Shown: positions 35,286 to 43,810 of the stretch, in pieces
Layout: every line of letters starts with the position of its first letter
Position numbering within the stretch: position 1 is the stretch's first letter
Assembly (NCBI GenBank): GCA_963974055.1
Contig: CAXBCP010000010.1
Coordinates: 62,001 to 126,000 of the forward strand
Length of the DNA stretch: 64,000 nucleotides
Direction: 5' to 3'
Source: CAXBCP01 sp963974055
GTDB lineage: Bacteria > Pseudomonadota > Alphaproteobacteria > MPNO01 > UBA830
Position numbers and translations under genes: made by a program
The notes under the pieces: model-generated
Database searches by the model: none
The model's input: only the letters and a program-made list of their open reading frames with translations
What the model was told of the DNA's origin: nothing

Positions 35286-35314
35286 ATGACAATTCGATGA
35301 CGATTGCATGACAA
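35286..35314 (-). promoter_or_regulatory. Pho box directed at the DUF1045 gene
   Basis: On the minus strand three half-sites TTGTCAT, TCGTCAT and TTGTCAT lie exactly 11 bases apart (35314-35308, 35303-35297, 35292-35286). PhoB binds tandem 11-base repeats of the CTGTCAT type. The site ends about 98 bases before the start of the gene at 35188. Confidence 0.75.
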
Positions 35315-35386
35315 AACGGGCGAATTTGGGTTTTTGTGCCCGAAGCTGCCGCGGTTTCGCGCCTGAATCTTTCGTTTCTTCGGTGC

Positions 35387-35415
35387 CTGTCACGAATGTT
35401 TAACTTCACCGTCAC
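35387..35415 (+). promoter_or_regulatory. Pho box directed at phnCDE
   Basis: On the plus strand CTGTCAC (35387), the degenerate GTTTAAC (35398) and CCGTCAC (35409) lie exactly 11 bases apart, the PhoB tandem-repeat pattern. The site ends 74 bases before the phnC ATG. With the oppositely oriented box at 35286 it fills much of the 300-base divergent region 35189-35488, which holds no gene. Confidence 0.7.
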
Positions 35416-35488
35416 ACCGGAGTCGCCATATCGCGGGATTATCATTCCATAGAACGTTGGATGAATCTAACGACGGGGTGATGCGGGT

Positions 35489-36370
35489 ATGGCGGCAATT
35501 CAGGTTACGGGTCTTTCCAAGACTTTCGGAAAATCGAAGAGTGCATTGTGCGATGTCGATCTGGAGATCGGCAACGGCGAAATGGTCGCGCTGATAGGGG
35601 CGTCCGGTTCCGGCAAGTCGACGCTGATTCGTCATATCGCTGGCCTGATCGAGGCGGACCGCAAGTCCGGCCTTTGTTGTATCGATGTCCTTGGTCAGAC
35701 GGTGCAGCGCAAAGGCCGGATCGCCACCTCTGCCGCCCGGGTCCGCCCCGATATCGGCGTGATCTTTCAGCAGTTCAACCTTGTCGACAGGCTCAGCGTG
35801 ATGACCAATGTGATGGTGGGCACGCTCGGGCGCATTCCGCGCTGGCGCGGTTATTTCGGCGTGTTTACCCGCAGCGAAAAGCTGAAAGCCATGGAAGCGC
35901 TCGACCGTGTCGGGATCGCCGCGGCGGCGCGGCAGCGTGCGTCGACCCTTTCAGGGGGTCAGCAGCAGCGCGCGGCCATCGCCCGGGCGCTCGTACAGCA
36001 GTCGAAGATCATGCTTGCCGACGAGCCCATTGCTTCGCTCGACCCCGCGTCGTCCAAGCGCGTGATGGAAACACTGAAAAAGATCAATGAAGAAGACGGT
36101 CTGACGGTCGTCGTCTCGTTGCATCAGGTCGATTATGCCGTCCGCTACTGCCCGCGGACCGTGGCCCTGCGCGATGGAAAGAAAATATATGACGGGCCAA
36201 GCAGCGCGCTGACGCCGGAATTCCTGCACGAACTTTACGGTTCGGCCAGCGACGAACTGATCCTGGGCGGCGTGTCCGCCGGTCCGGCGAAGCGGGATGA
36301 AGCGCCGGCATCGTCGCCGCCGTCCCGGTCGCGGGCCCGAAAGCCGGAACTAGCCGTCGTCACCGCGTGA
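35489..36370 (+). CDS. phnC: Phosphonate ABC transporter ATP-binding protein
   Basis: The 293-residue ATPase has Walker A GASGSGKST, signature LSGGQQQRAAIARAL, Walker B IMLADEPIASLDP and the switch His in VVVSLHQVD. PhnC-like features include the Q-loop FQQFNLVDRLSVMTNVMVG. The last 40 residues are a Ser/Pro/Arg-rich tail beyond the usual end. It heads phnC-phnD-phnE behind a Pho box and powers phosphonate import. Confidence 0.95.
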   Translation: MAAIQVTGLSKTFGKSKSALCDVDLEIGNGEMVALIGASGSGKSTLIRHIAGLIEADRKSGLCCIDVLGQTVQRKGRIATSAARVRPDIGVIFQQFNLVDRLSVMTNVMVGTLGRIPRWRGYFGVFTRSEKLKAMEALDRVGIAAAARQRASTLSGGQQQRAAIARALVQQSKIMLADEPIASLDPASSKRVMETLKKINEEDGLTVVVSLHQVDYAVRYCPRTVALRDGKKIYDGPSSALTPEFLHELYGSASDELILGGVSAGPAKRDEAPASSPPSRSRARKPELAVVTA

Positions 36371-36464
36371 CGCGGATACCCGCGAAAGCGTGTTCCGAAC
36401 AAATCGGAATACGCAAAGTACCCGATAACCAATCCGTTCCAAAAAAAGTCTTAAGGAGACGCAA

Positions 36465-37490
36465 ATGATACGCAAGACAGTAAAAATAACCATGCTCGCC
36501 GCTGCGGCCAGCATGATTTCCGGCGCCGCGATGGCGCAGTTCAAGCCGCTCGACGGTGACCCCAAGGTCATCAATTTCGGCATTATCTCGACCGAGAGCA
36601 CGCAGAACCTCAAGCAGGCCTGGGTTCCGATGATCAAGGATATGGAATCCGCGATCGGCATGCCCGTGAAGCCGTTCTTCGCGCCCGATTATGCCGGCGT
36701 TATCGAGGCGATGCGTTTCGGCAAGGTTCACGTTGCATGGTTCGGCAACAAGTCCGCGATGGAAGCAGTGGATCGCGCCGGTGGCGAAGTTTTCGTTCAG
36801 GAAATCAAATCTTCCGGACAGCAGGGTTACTATTCCCATATCCTCGTTCACAAGAGCAACGACAAGATCAATTCCCTCAAGGATCTGTTCGCGACCTGCG
36901 CCGCGCGCTCTGCGAATTTCGGTATCGGCGACCCGAACTCGACCTCCGGTTTCCTGGTGCCGAGTTTCTATGTATTTGCGAAAAACGGCGTCGACCCGAA
37001 GAAATGCTTCAAGACGGTGCGCAACGCCAATCACGAAACCAACCTGATGGCGGTTGCCAACAAACAGGTGGATGCCGCAGCGAATAACAGCGAACAGGTC
37101 GCGCGTTCCCAGAAGACCGCGCCGGCGGCTGCGAAGAACATCAAGATCATCTGGACGTCGCCCCTGATCCCCGCGGATCCGCTGGTGTATCGCCGCGATC
37201 TCACCAAAACCCTCAAAGCCAAGGTCAAAGGTTTCTTCCTGAGCTATGGCCGGCTGGGGCCGGATGCCGGAAAACAGATGGCCGTGCTCGAAGGTCTGGG
37301 CAGCGGCGGCGGCGGATACACGGATTCGAGCAACGCCCAGCTCATTCCGATCCGCCAGCTCGCCCTGTTCCGCGACAAGCTCAAGCTTTCCGCCGATACC
37401 CGGATGGACGCAGCCGACAAGGCGAAGAAGCTGCGCCTGATCGAAGAAAAGCTGGCCGAACTGCAGGTTCTCGAAAAGAACCTGATGTAA
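36465..37490 (+). CDS. phnD: Phosphonate ABC transporter periplasmic binding protein
   Basis: The 341-residue protein has a signal peptide (about 1-24, cut near AMA-QF) and the PhnD fold: INFGIISTESTQNLKQAW at the N-terminus, the helix-loop GDPNSTSGFLVPSFY that binds the phosphonate oxygens, and AWFGNKSAMEAVDRAGGEVF. It follows AAGGAG. A strong hairpin just after the stop probably keeps its transcript more abundant than phnE. Confidence 0.95.
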   Translation: MIRKTVKITMLAAAASMISGAAMAQFKPLDGDPKVINFGIISTESTQNLKQAWVPMIKDMESAIGMPVKPFFAPDYAGVIEAMRFGKVHVAWFGNKSAMEAVDRAGGEVFVQEIKSSGQQGYYSHILVHKSNDKINSLKDLFATCAARSANFGIGDPNSTSGFLVPSFYVFAKNGVDPKKCFKTVRNANHETNLMAVANKQVDAAANNSEQVARSQKTAPAAAKNIKIIWTSPLIPADPLVYRRDLTKTLKAKVKGFFLSYGRLGPDAGKQMAVLEGLGSGGGGYTDSSNAQLIPIRQLALFRDKLKLSADTRMDAADKAKKLRLIEEKLAELQVLEKNLM

Positions 37491-37509
37491 AGACCGCTTG
37501 CTAATACCC

Positions 37510-37544
37510 GGGGCCGGCCGGCATGTCACGTGCCCGCCGGCCCC
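37510..37544 (+). terminator. Strong hairpin between phnD and phnE (attenuator or 3' stabiliser)
   Basis: GGGGCCGGC (37510-37518) pairs with GCCGGCCCC (37536-37544), with a second inner stem GGCA/TGCC. No T-run follows, so it is more likely a partial terminator or mRNA stabiliser than a full stop. It lies 19 bases after the phnD stop and 46 before the phnE start. Confidence 0.65.
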
Positions 37545-37589
37545 AGTTCCTTTCGGAAGCCCCCAGATTCATCTCCGGACGTTAGATTC

Positions 37590-38396
37590 ATGACCGACAT
37601 CGCCGCTAAATCCAGACCCGTCGAGCTGCCGAAGCCGGACATGAAACGGACCACGCTCAACCTCGTGATGTGGGCGCTTATCCTGGCCGCCCTGATGTGG
37701 TCATGGGAAGGTGCCGACATGCGCCCGTTGGCGCTTTATGAAGATGCGGCGAATATGGCGGCGTTTATCGACGGGTTCTTCCCCCCGGATTTTTACGACT
37801 GGCCGACCGTCCTGCGTGAAATGGTCATTACCCTCCAGATTGCGGTCTGGGGGACGGCGCTCTCGATCGTGTGCGCGGTTCCGTTCGGCATTATGTCGTC
37901 GGAAAACATGGTGCCCTGGTGGGTCTGGCAGCCGGTACGCCGCCTGATGGACGCTTTCCGCGCCATCAACGAAATCGTTTTTGCGATGCTGTTCGTCGTG
38001 GCGGTCGGGCTCGGGCCGTTCGCGGGCGTGCTGGCGCTGTGGATTCATACGACCGGCGTTCTCGCAAAGCTCTTTTCCGAAGCCGTTGAGGCAATCGACC
38101 CGCAGCCCGTCGAGGGGCTGAAGGCGACCGGCGCCGACAGTATCCAGCAGATCATATTCGGGGTGATCCCGCAGGTTATGCCGCTGTGGATTTCTTATTC
38201 ACTTTACCGGTTCGAATCGAACGTCCGCTCGGCGACGGTGCTTGGAATCGTCGGGGCCGGGGGGATCGGCATGATCCTGTGGGAGCAGATCCGCGGCTTC
38301 AATTACGCCGGGACGGCGGCGACCATGATTGTCATCGTGGTCAGCGTTACCCTGCTCGATCTTGTCTCGCAGCGGCTGCGCAAACTGGTCACCTGA
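37590..38396 (+). CDS. phnE: Phosphonate ABC transporter permease
   Basis: The 268-residue permease has an N-terminal helix (about 20-36) and a binding-protein-dependent transport domain with about five further helices and the EAA-like loop EAVEAIDPQPVEGLKATGAD that docks with PhnC. The ATG at 37590 is preferred; an earlier start at 37530 lies inside the intercistronic hairpin. It is followed 17 bases later by the converging phnF. Confidence 0.93.
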   Translation: MTDIAAKSRPVELPKPDMKRTTLNLVMWALILAALMWSWEGADMRPLALYEDAANMAAFIDGFFPPDFYDWPTVLREMVITLQIAVWGTALSIVCAVPFGIMSSENMVPWWVWQPVRRLMDAFRAINEIVFAMLFVVAVGLGPFAGVLALWIHTTGVLAKLFSEAVEAIDPQPVEGLKATGADSIQQIIFGVIPQVMPLWISYSLYRFESNVRSATVLGIVGAGGIGMILWEQIRGFNYAGTAATMIVIVVSVTLLDLVSQRLRKLVT

Positions 38397-38413
38397 TCAC
38401 GGGCGCTTGCCGT

Positions 38414-39139
38414 TCAGGTCTCGAACGAAAGTTCCACCCGGTTCGACGCAAAACTGCTGATGCCGAATTCGATCCGTTTCCCGTTGGGGTCGGTATTTAC
38501 CGAACGGGTCTCAAGCACCGGGGTGCTGGCCGGTATCTGAAGGTTCCTCATCTCGTCCGCACTGGCCGGGCGCGCCCGCACCCTGGTCGACAGCCGGACA
38601 TAATCCGGCACGCCGCTCCGGGCGAGCGCGCGGGTAATCGAATTCTCGTCCTTGAAATATTCGATCAGCCGGGGAAACCGCTTGGCCGGGAAATAATGGC
38701 AGCCGACGGAAATCGGTCTTCCGTCGGCCTCCCCGAGCCGTTCGATCATGATCGCCTTCGTGCCGCGGCGAATTTTCAGGTTGTCCGCCACCGTTTCGTC
38801 CGCAGGAAGCACCAGCGCCCGCAGCAGATGGCCCCCCGGGGTGCGGCGCTGGGACACCAGCAGTTCCGTGAACCGGGTGCGTTCCCCGACGACGAATTCG
38901 ACAACGTCCTCGGCGACGAAAGTGCCCCGCCCCTGTTCGACCCGGACCAGTCCGCGCGCGGTCAGATCGCCGATCGCGCGGCGCACCGTGTGCCGGTTGA
39001 CGCGGAAGCGCTCGGACAGGATCGCTTCGGTCGGCATCTTTTCGCCGGGCTTGAAACCGCCGGCCGATATGTCCTTTTCGAGCGTTTCGGCAATCTGCTT
39101 CCAGATTGCAACGCCGGTGACGGAAGCGGGCTGGCGCAT
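38414..39139 (-). CDS. phnF: GntR/HutC-family regulator of phosphonate genes
   Basis: The 241-residue protein has an N-terminal winged helix (GEKMPTEAILSERFRVNRHTVRRAIGDLTARG) and a C-terminal UTRA ligand-binding domain, the layout of PhnF. PhnF usually represses C-P lyase genes. It is divergent from phnG, with a palindrome at 39210-39219 in the gap that is the likely operator. Because phnCDE has a Pho box and phnG has this palindrome, the two halves of the locus seem to have separate switches. Confidence 0.93.
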   Translation of the reverse strand: MRQPASVTGVAIWKQIAETLEKDISAGGFKPGEKMPTEAILSERFRVNRHTVRRAIGDLTARGLVRVEQGRGTFVAEDVVEFVVGERTRFTELLVSQRRTPGGHLLRALVLPADETVADNLKIRRGTKAIMIERLGEADGRPISVGCHYFPAKRFPRLIEYFKDENSITRALARSGVPDYVRLSTRVRARPASADEMRNLQIPASTPVLETRSVNTDPNGKRIEFGISSFASNRVELSFET

Positions 39140-39209
39140 GGCACTGTCATTAAAGTTTCACTGGACGTCGAAATGTCCTGACCGTATCTGTAGGCCATAG
39201 AAATATAGA

Positions 39210-39219
39210 TGTCTAGACA
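39210..39219. promoter_or_regulatory. Probable PhnF operator
   Basis: TGTCTAGACA is a perfect 10-base palindrome in the 120-base region between phnF (minus, start 39139) and phnG (plus, start 39260). HutC-type GntR regulators commonly bind such GTCTAGAC cores. An apparent ATG for phnG at 39209 overlaps it, which supports the later start. Confidence 0.55.
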
Positions 39220-39259
39220 AATATGGAATTTGTCGACACCCGGAAAAAAGGATCGCGAC

Positions 39260-39724
39260 ATGGATGCAATCGCCCCTGACGGCACCGCCGCCCGCCAGCA
39301 CTGGATGTCGGTTATGGCCAAGGCATCGTCTCCCGAAATACTCGACGCATGGATCCGGCTCCGGGACAAACCCGAGTACCGGTTCCTGCGGGCGCCCGAA
39401 ACCGGTCTGGTGATGGTTCAGGCGCGCGCCGGCGGGTCCGGGCAGCGGTTCAATTTTGGCGAAATGACAATGACGAAATGCATCGTCGAACTTGCCGACG
39501 GCACGATGGGCCATGCCTATGTCGCGGGATCGGACCCGGCCCATGCCGAAATCGCGGCCGTTCTGGACGCCGTCCTGCAGACAGATACCGCGGACCAATC
39601 CGTGATGAGCGACATCATCATGCCGCTCGCCCGCAAACAGGGCGAACGGCGGCGCGATGTCGAAACAAAGACCGCGGCGACGCGTGTCGATTTCTTTACC
39701 CTTGTCCGCGGAGAAGACGAATGA
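39260..39724 (+). CDS. phnG: C-P lyase core subunit PhnG
   Basis: The 154-residue protein contains the PhnG signature RAPETGLVMVQARAGG and FNFGEMTMTKCIVELADG. PhnG with PhnH, PhnI and PhnJ forms the C-P lyase core; with PhnI and PhnL it attaches the phosphonate to ribose of ATP. The ATG at 39260 follows AAGGA; an upstream ATG at 39209 overlaps the operator. It ends overlapping phnH by four bases. Confidence 0.95.
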   Translation: MDAIAPDGTAARQHWMSVMAKASSPEILDAWIRLRDKPEYRFLRAPETGLVMVQARAGGSGQRFNFGEMTMTKCIVELADGTMGHAYVAGSDPAHAEIAAVLDAVLQTDTADQSVMSDIIMPLARKQGERRRDVETKTAATRVDFFTLVRGEDE

Positions 39725-40323
39725 CGGCCTCTGCACAGACTGCGCCCGGCGGGTTCGCGCCGACCACGCTCGATTCGCAATCGGTGTTCCGGGTCGTCCT
39801 CGACGTCCTGTCCCGTCCCGGCACCATCGGGCGGGTTCCGGACCGGTCCGACGGGCCGCCGGAACCGCTCGACACGGCAACGGCAGCCGTTGCGCTCTGC
39901 CTGTTCGATCACGATACGAAAATCTGGCTCGGCGACGGTATCGCCTGCATGGACGTTTATGAATACCTGAAGCTTCACTGTAGCTGTCCGTTGATCAAAT
40001 CGGGCCTGTCCGCCGATTTCGCCCTGCTGGGCGCCGCGGGCGGTGTGCCCGGCCTCGGCCAGTTCAATCCCGGCACCGATACCTATCCCGACCGGTCGAC
40101 AACGCTTGTCGTTCAGGTCGCGGATATAGACGGCGGCGCGCCCATCCACCTGACCGGGCCCGGGATCGAGACCGAAGCGACGCTGCGGGTCGCCGGCATG
40201 CCGGATTATTTCTGGCAGCAACGGCGCGACCAGCAGGACGCCTTCCCCTGCGGTGTCGACCTGATTTTTACCTGCGGCGACCGCCTTGTGGCGCTGCCCC
40301 GTTCCACCGAAATAGAGGTCTGA
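39721..40323 (+). CDS. phnH: C-P lyase core subunit PhnH
   Basis: The 200-residue protein has the PhnH features FRVVLDVLSRPGTIG near the N-terminus and the conserved C-terminal PCGVDLIFTCGDRLVALPRS. PhnH is a PLP-transferase-like fold without cofactor and part of the core complex. The ATG at 39721 overlaps the phnG stop; phnI follows two bases after its stop. Confidence 0.95.
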   Translation: MTASAQTAPGGFAPTTLDSQSVFRVVLDVLSRPGTIGRVPDRSDGPPEPLDTATAAVALCLFDHDTKIWLGDGIACMDVYEYLKLHCSCPLIKSGLSADFALLGAAGGVPGLGQFNPGTDTYPDRSTTLVVQVADIDGGAPIHLTGPGIETEATLRVAGMPDYFWQQRRDQQDAFPCGVDLIFTCGDRLVALPRSTEIEV

Positions 40324-40325
40324 TC

Positions 40326-41420
40326 ATGTATGTCGCAGTCAAGGGCGGGGAAAAGGCAATTGCCAGCGCGCACAAGTTGCTCGCCGAAGAGCGGCGCGGC
40401 GACACGCAGGTGCCGGAGCTCACCGTCGAACAGATCAAGGGCCAGATAAGTCTCGCGGTCGACCGCGTGATGACAGAGGGCTCGGTATACGACCGCGATC
40501 TTGCGGCCCTCGCGATCAAGCAGGCAAGCGGCGACCTTGTCGAGGCGATTTTTCTGCTCCGGGCTTACCGGAATACACTGCCCCGTCTTGCGACTTCCGA
40601 GCCGATCGATACCGGTGCCATGACGGTCCGCCGGCGGATTTCGTCGACCTACAAGGACCTGCCCGGCGGCCAGCTTCTGGGGCCGACCTTCGACTACACC
40701 CACCGCCTGCTCGATTTCGATCTAGGGGACGGGGAAAACGTGCCGGCGCCGGCCGATACCGCCCCGGCCGACGATGAATCCCCGGTGCCGCGGGTCGCAG
40801 ATGTGCTGAACGGCGAAGGCCTGATCGAACGGGAAACGATTGCGGAAGGCGATCCCGACGGTACGGATGTGACGCGCGAACCGATGACCTTTCCCGCCGG
40901 GCGCGATGTCCGGCTCCAGAATCTCGCCCGCGGGGACGAAGGTTTCCTGCTCGCGCTCGGCTATTCGACGCAGCGTGGCTACGGCCGCAATCACCCGTTT
41001 GCCGGCGAAATCCGGATGGGGGATGTTGCCGTCGAGATTATGCCCGAAGAACTCGGCTTCGCCGTTGAAATCGGCGAAATCTCGCTTACCGAATGCGAAA
41101 TGGTGAACCAGTTCACCGGGACGGAAGCGGCGCCGCCGCAATTCACCCGCGGCTACGGTATCGCCTTCGGCGGGTCCGAGCGCAAAGCCATGGCAATGGC
41201 GCTTGTCGACCGCGCGCTGCGGGCGGCGGAACTCGGCGAAGACGCCGACGCGCCGGCACAGGACGAGGAATTCGTCCTCTATCACAGCGACAATGTCGAA
41301 GCGCAGGGCTTCGTTCAGCACCTGAAGCTGCCCCATTACGTCGATTTTCAGTCCGAACTTGAACTGGTCCGCAAATTGCGGGCCGCCCATGCCGGCGCCC
41401 AGACGGCGGCGGCGGAATAG
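40326..41420 (+). CDS. phnI: C-P lyase core subunit PhnI (nucleosidase component)
   Basis: The 364-residue protein starts MYVAVKGGEKAIASAHKLL, the invariant PhnI N-terminus, and includes GYGIAFGGSERKAMAMALVD and HYVDFQSELELVRKLRA. PhnI removes adenine from ATP during formation of the ribose 1-phosphonate intermediate. Residues about 135-160 form a small acidic, Pro/Ala-rich insertion. Length is normal. Confidence 0.96.
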   Translation: MYVAVKGGEKAIASAHKLLAEERRGDTQVPELTVEQIKGQISLAVDRVMTEGSVYDRDLAALAIKQASGDLVEAIFLLRAYRNTLPRLATSEPIDTGAMTVRRRISSTYKDLPGGQLLGPTFDYTHRLLDFDLGDGENVPAPADTAPADDESPVPRVADVLNGEGLIERETIAEGDPDGTDVTREPMTFPAGRDVRLQNLARGDEGFLLALGYSTQRGYGRNHPFAGEIRMGDVAVEIMPEELGFAVEIGEISLTECEMVNQFTGTEAAPPQFTRGYGIAFGGSERKAMAMALVDRALRAAELGEDADAPAQDEEFVLYHSDNVEAQGFVQHLKLPHYVDFQSELELVRKLRAAHAGAQTAAAE

Positions 41421-41430
41421 GAGCGGGAAC

Positions 41431-42315
41431 ATGACAGGTCTCCAGAGCACGCGGTCCCGCCGGGGATACAACTTCGCTTACCTCGACGAGCACACGAAAC
41501 GCATGATCCGCAGGTCCATTCTGAAAGCCGTTGCCGTGCCCGGATACCAGGTTCCGTTCGCCAGCCGGGAAATGCCGCTGCCCTTCGGCTGGGGCACCGG
41601 CGGCATCCAGGTGACGGCGAGCGTTATCGGTCCGGACGACATCCTGAAGGTGATCGACCAGGGGTCCGACGACACCACCAACGCCGTCAGTATCCGGGCG
41701 TTCTTCGCGAAGACGACCAACGTGACGACGACCGAGAAAACGACGGAAGCGACCGTGATTCAGACGCGTCACCGTATTCCGGAAACGCCCCTGCAGCCCG
41801 GCCAGATCATCGTGTATCAGGTGCCGATTCCCGAACCGCTCCGCTGGCTCGAGCCGCGGGAAGCGGAAACGCGCAAGATGCATGCGCTGGAAGAATACGG
41901 AACGATGCATGTCCGTCTGTATGAAGACATCGCGAAATACGGTCGGATTTCGACGTCCTACGATTATCCGGTGATCGTGAACGGACGCTATCTGATGCGG
42001 CCGTCGCCGATCCCGAAATTCGACAATCCGAAAATGAACAATAACCCGGCGCTGCAGCTGTTCGGCGCCGGGCGGGAAAAACGCATTTATGCGGTGCCGC
42101 CCTATACCGATGTCAAAAGCCTCGACTTCGAGGACCACCCCTTCGAGATCCAGCAATGGGACGAAGACTGCGCGCTGTGCGGCGCCGAAGACACGTTTCT
42201 CGACGAAATCGTGACCGACGACCGGGGCGGCCGGATGTATGTGTGTTCCGACAGCGATTACTGTGGCGAAAGATGTGCCGCCCGAACCGCTCCCGCCTCG
42301 GAGGCCGCGGAATGA
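41431..42315 (+). CDS. phnJ: C-P lyase catalytic radical-SAM subunit PhnJ
   Basis: The 294-residue protein starts at the ATG at 41431 behind AGGAGCGGG. It carries the cluster cysteines near the C-terminus: CALCG (about 247-251), then YVCSDSDYCGERC. PhnJ uses a 4Fe-4S cluster and SAM to cleave the carbon-phosphorus bond, releasing an alkane and the ribose 1,2-cyclic phosphate 5-phosphate. Its stop overlaps the phnK start (ATGA). Confidence 0.96.
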   Translation: MTGLQSTRSRRGYNFAYLDEHTKRMIRRSILKAVAVPGYQVPFASREMPLPFGWGTGGIQVTASVIGPDDILKVIDQGSDDTTNAVSIRAFFAKTTNVTTTEKTTEATVIQTRHRIPETPLQPGQIIVYQVPIPEPLRWLEPREAETRKMHALEEYGTMHVRLYEDIAKYGRISTSYDYPVIVNGRYLMRPSPIPKFDNPKMNNNPALQLFGAGREKRIYAVPPYTDVKSLDFEDHPFEIQQWDEDCALCGAEDTFLDEIVTDDRGGRMYVCSDSDYCGERCAARTAPASEAAE

Positions 42316-43097
42316 GCCGCCGCGAGCAGGGCCCGCTGCTTCGGGTTTCCAGCCTGACCAAGAATTACGGGTCGATTGCCGGGTGCCGGAATATCAGTCT
42401 CGATATCTGGCCGGGCGAAGTGCTGGGTATCGTGGGCGAATCCGGGTCCGGCAAGACGACCCTGCTGAATTGCATATCGGCCCGCCTGGAACCGACAATG
42501 GGCAGCGTCGAATTCATGACGCGGACGGACGGCATGGTCGATCTGTACAAGATGAGCGAGGCGTCGCGGCGATTCCTGATGCGCACCGACTGGGGCTTCG
42601 TGCACCAGAGCCCGCGCGACGGTCTGCGCATGGGGGTCAGCGCCGGCGGCAATATCGGCGAACGCCTGATGGCGGTCGGCGACCGGCATTACGGCGATAT
42701 CCGGAAATCCGCCTGCGATTGGCTCGAAAAGGTCGAATTCGATCTCGGGCGGATCGATCACATGCCGACGACGTTTTCCGGCGGGATGCAGCAGCGGCTG
42801 CAGATCGCCCGCAATCTGGTCAATGGACCGCGGCTGATCTTCATGGACGAACCCACGGGCGGGCTCGATGTCTCGGTGCAGGCGCGTCTGCTCGACCTGT
42901 TGCGGGCGCTTGTCTCCGAATTGAAACTTTCTGTTGTTATCGTCACCCACGATTTGGCAGTTGCGCGGCTCCTTGCGCACCGGCTCATGGTGATGCGGCG
43001 CGGCGAAGTCGTGGAAACCGGTCTGACGGACCAGGTTCTTGACGATCCGCAGCACCCGTATTCCCAGCTTCTCGTCTCATCCGTACTCCAGCCGTAG
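42312..43097 (+). CDS. phnK: C-P lyase ABC-type subunit PhnK
   Basis: The 261-residue ATPase has Walker A GESGSGKTT, signature FSGGMQQRLQIARNL, Walker B LIFMDEPTGGLD and the His switch VIVTHDLA. The PhnK-specific segment GFVHQSPRDGLRMGVSAGGN follows the Q-loop. PhnK docks on PhnJ in the C-P lyase complex rather than in a transporter. The frame is open farther upstream inside phnJ; the ATG at 42312 is the coupled start. Confidence 0.95.
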   Translation: MSRREQGPLLRVSSLTKNYGSIAGCRNISLDIWPGEVLGIVGESGSGKTTLLNCISARLEPTMGSVEFMTRTDGMVDLYKMSEASRRFLMRTDWGFVHQSPRDGLRMGVSAGGNIGERLMAVGDRHYGDIRKSACDWLEKVEFDLGRIDHMPTTFSGGMQQRLQIARNLVNGPRLIFMDEPTGGLDVSVQARLLDLLRALVSELKLSVVIVTHDLAVARLLAHRLMVMRRGEVVETGLTDQVLDDPQHPYSQLLVSSVLQP

Positions 43098-43108
43098 GAA
43101 AGCATGAA

Positions 43109-43810
43109 ATGACACCAATTCTTTCGGTCAACGGGCTCGGGAAAACCTTCGTTCTCCATACCCAGGACAGCGTACAACTGCCGGTACTGGCGGGTATCGA
43201 CCTGGCGGTGGCGCCCGGCGAATGCGTGGCCCTCAACGGGCCGTCCGGCGCCGGTAAAAGCACCCTGCTGCGCTGTATCTACGGCAATTATCGCGCCGAT
43301 CAGGGTGAAATCCTGATCGATGACGGGGTTGAAACCGTCGATGTGGCGACGGCGGAACCGCGCCGTATCATCGAACTGCGTCAGCTTACGGTCGGATATG
43401 TCAGCCAGTTCCTGCGCGTTGTGCCGCGCGTGTCCACGCTCGATGTCGTCAGCGAACCTCTGCGGATGCTCGGCGTCGCCGTGGACGAGGCAGAGGAACG
43501 CGCCGGCGCAATTCTGACCCGACTTCGTATTCCCGAGCGGCTGTGGCCGTTGCCCCCGGCGACGTTTTCCGGCGGCGAACAGCAGCGTGTCAACGTGGCG
43601 CGCGGACTGGTCGTCTCGATGCCGCTTCTTCTGCTGGACGAGCCGACGGCGTCGCTCGACGTCGAAAATCGCGACACCGTTGTCGATATCATCCGCGAGA
43701 AAGTCGCGAACGGCGCCGCGGTCGTCGGCATCTTTCACGATATGGAGGTGCGCGATGCTGTCGCGACGCGGACGCTGGATATGGCACCCCTGACACTGGT
43801 GGCGGCATGA
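43109..43810 (+). CDS. phnL: C-P lyase ABC-type subunit PhnL
   Basis: The 233-residue ATPase has Walker A GPSGAGKST, signature FSGGEQQRVNVARGL, Walker B LLLLDEPTASLD and the His switch IFHDMEVRD. The segment GYVSQFLRVVPRVSTLDVV is characteristic of PhnL, which takes part in phosphonate activation with PhnG, PhnH and PhnI. Its stop overlaps the phnM start. Confidence 0.95.
   Translation: MTPILSVNGLGKTFVLHTQDSVQLPVLAGIDLAVAPGECVALNGPSGAGKSTLLRCIYGNYRADQGEILIDDGVETVDVATAEPRRIIELRQLTVGYVSQFLRVVPRVSTLDVVSEPLRMLGVAVDEAEERAGAILTRLRIPERLWPLPPATFSGGEQQRVNVARGLVVSMPLLLLDEPTASLDVENRDTVVDIIREKVANGAAVVGIFHDMEVRDAVATRTLDMAPLTLVAA

Noticed and set aside
37530..37589. Earlier start for phnE at 37530
   Set aside because: It would place the start codon inside the intercistronic hairpin and add a Pro/Ser-rich stretch not typical of PhnE.
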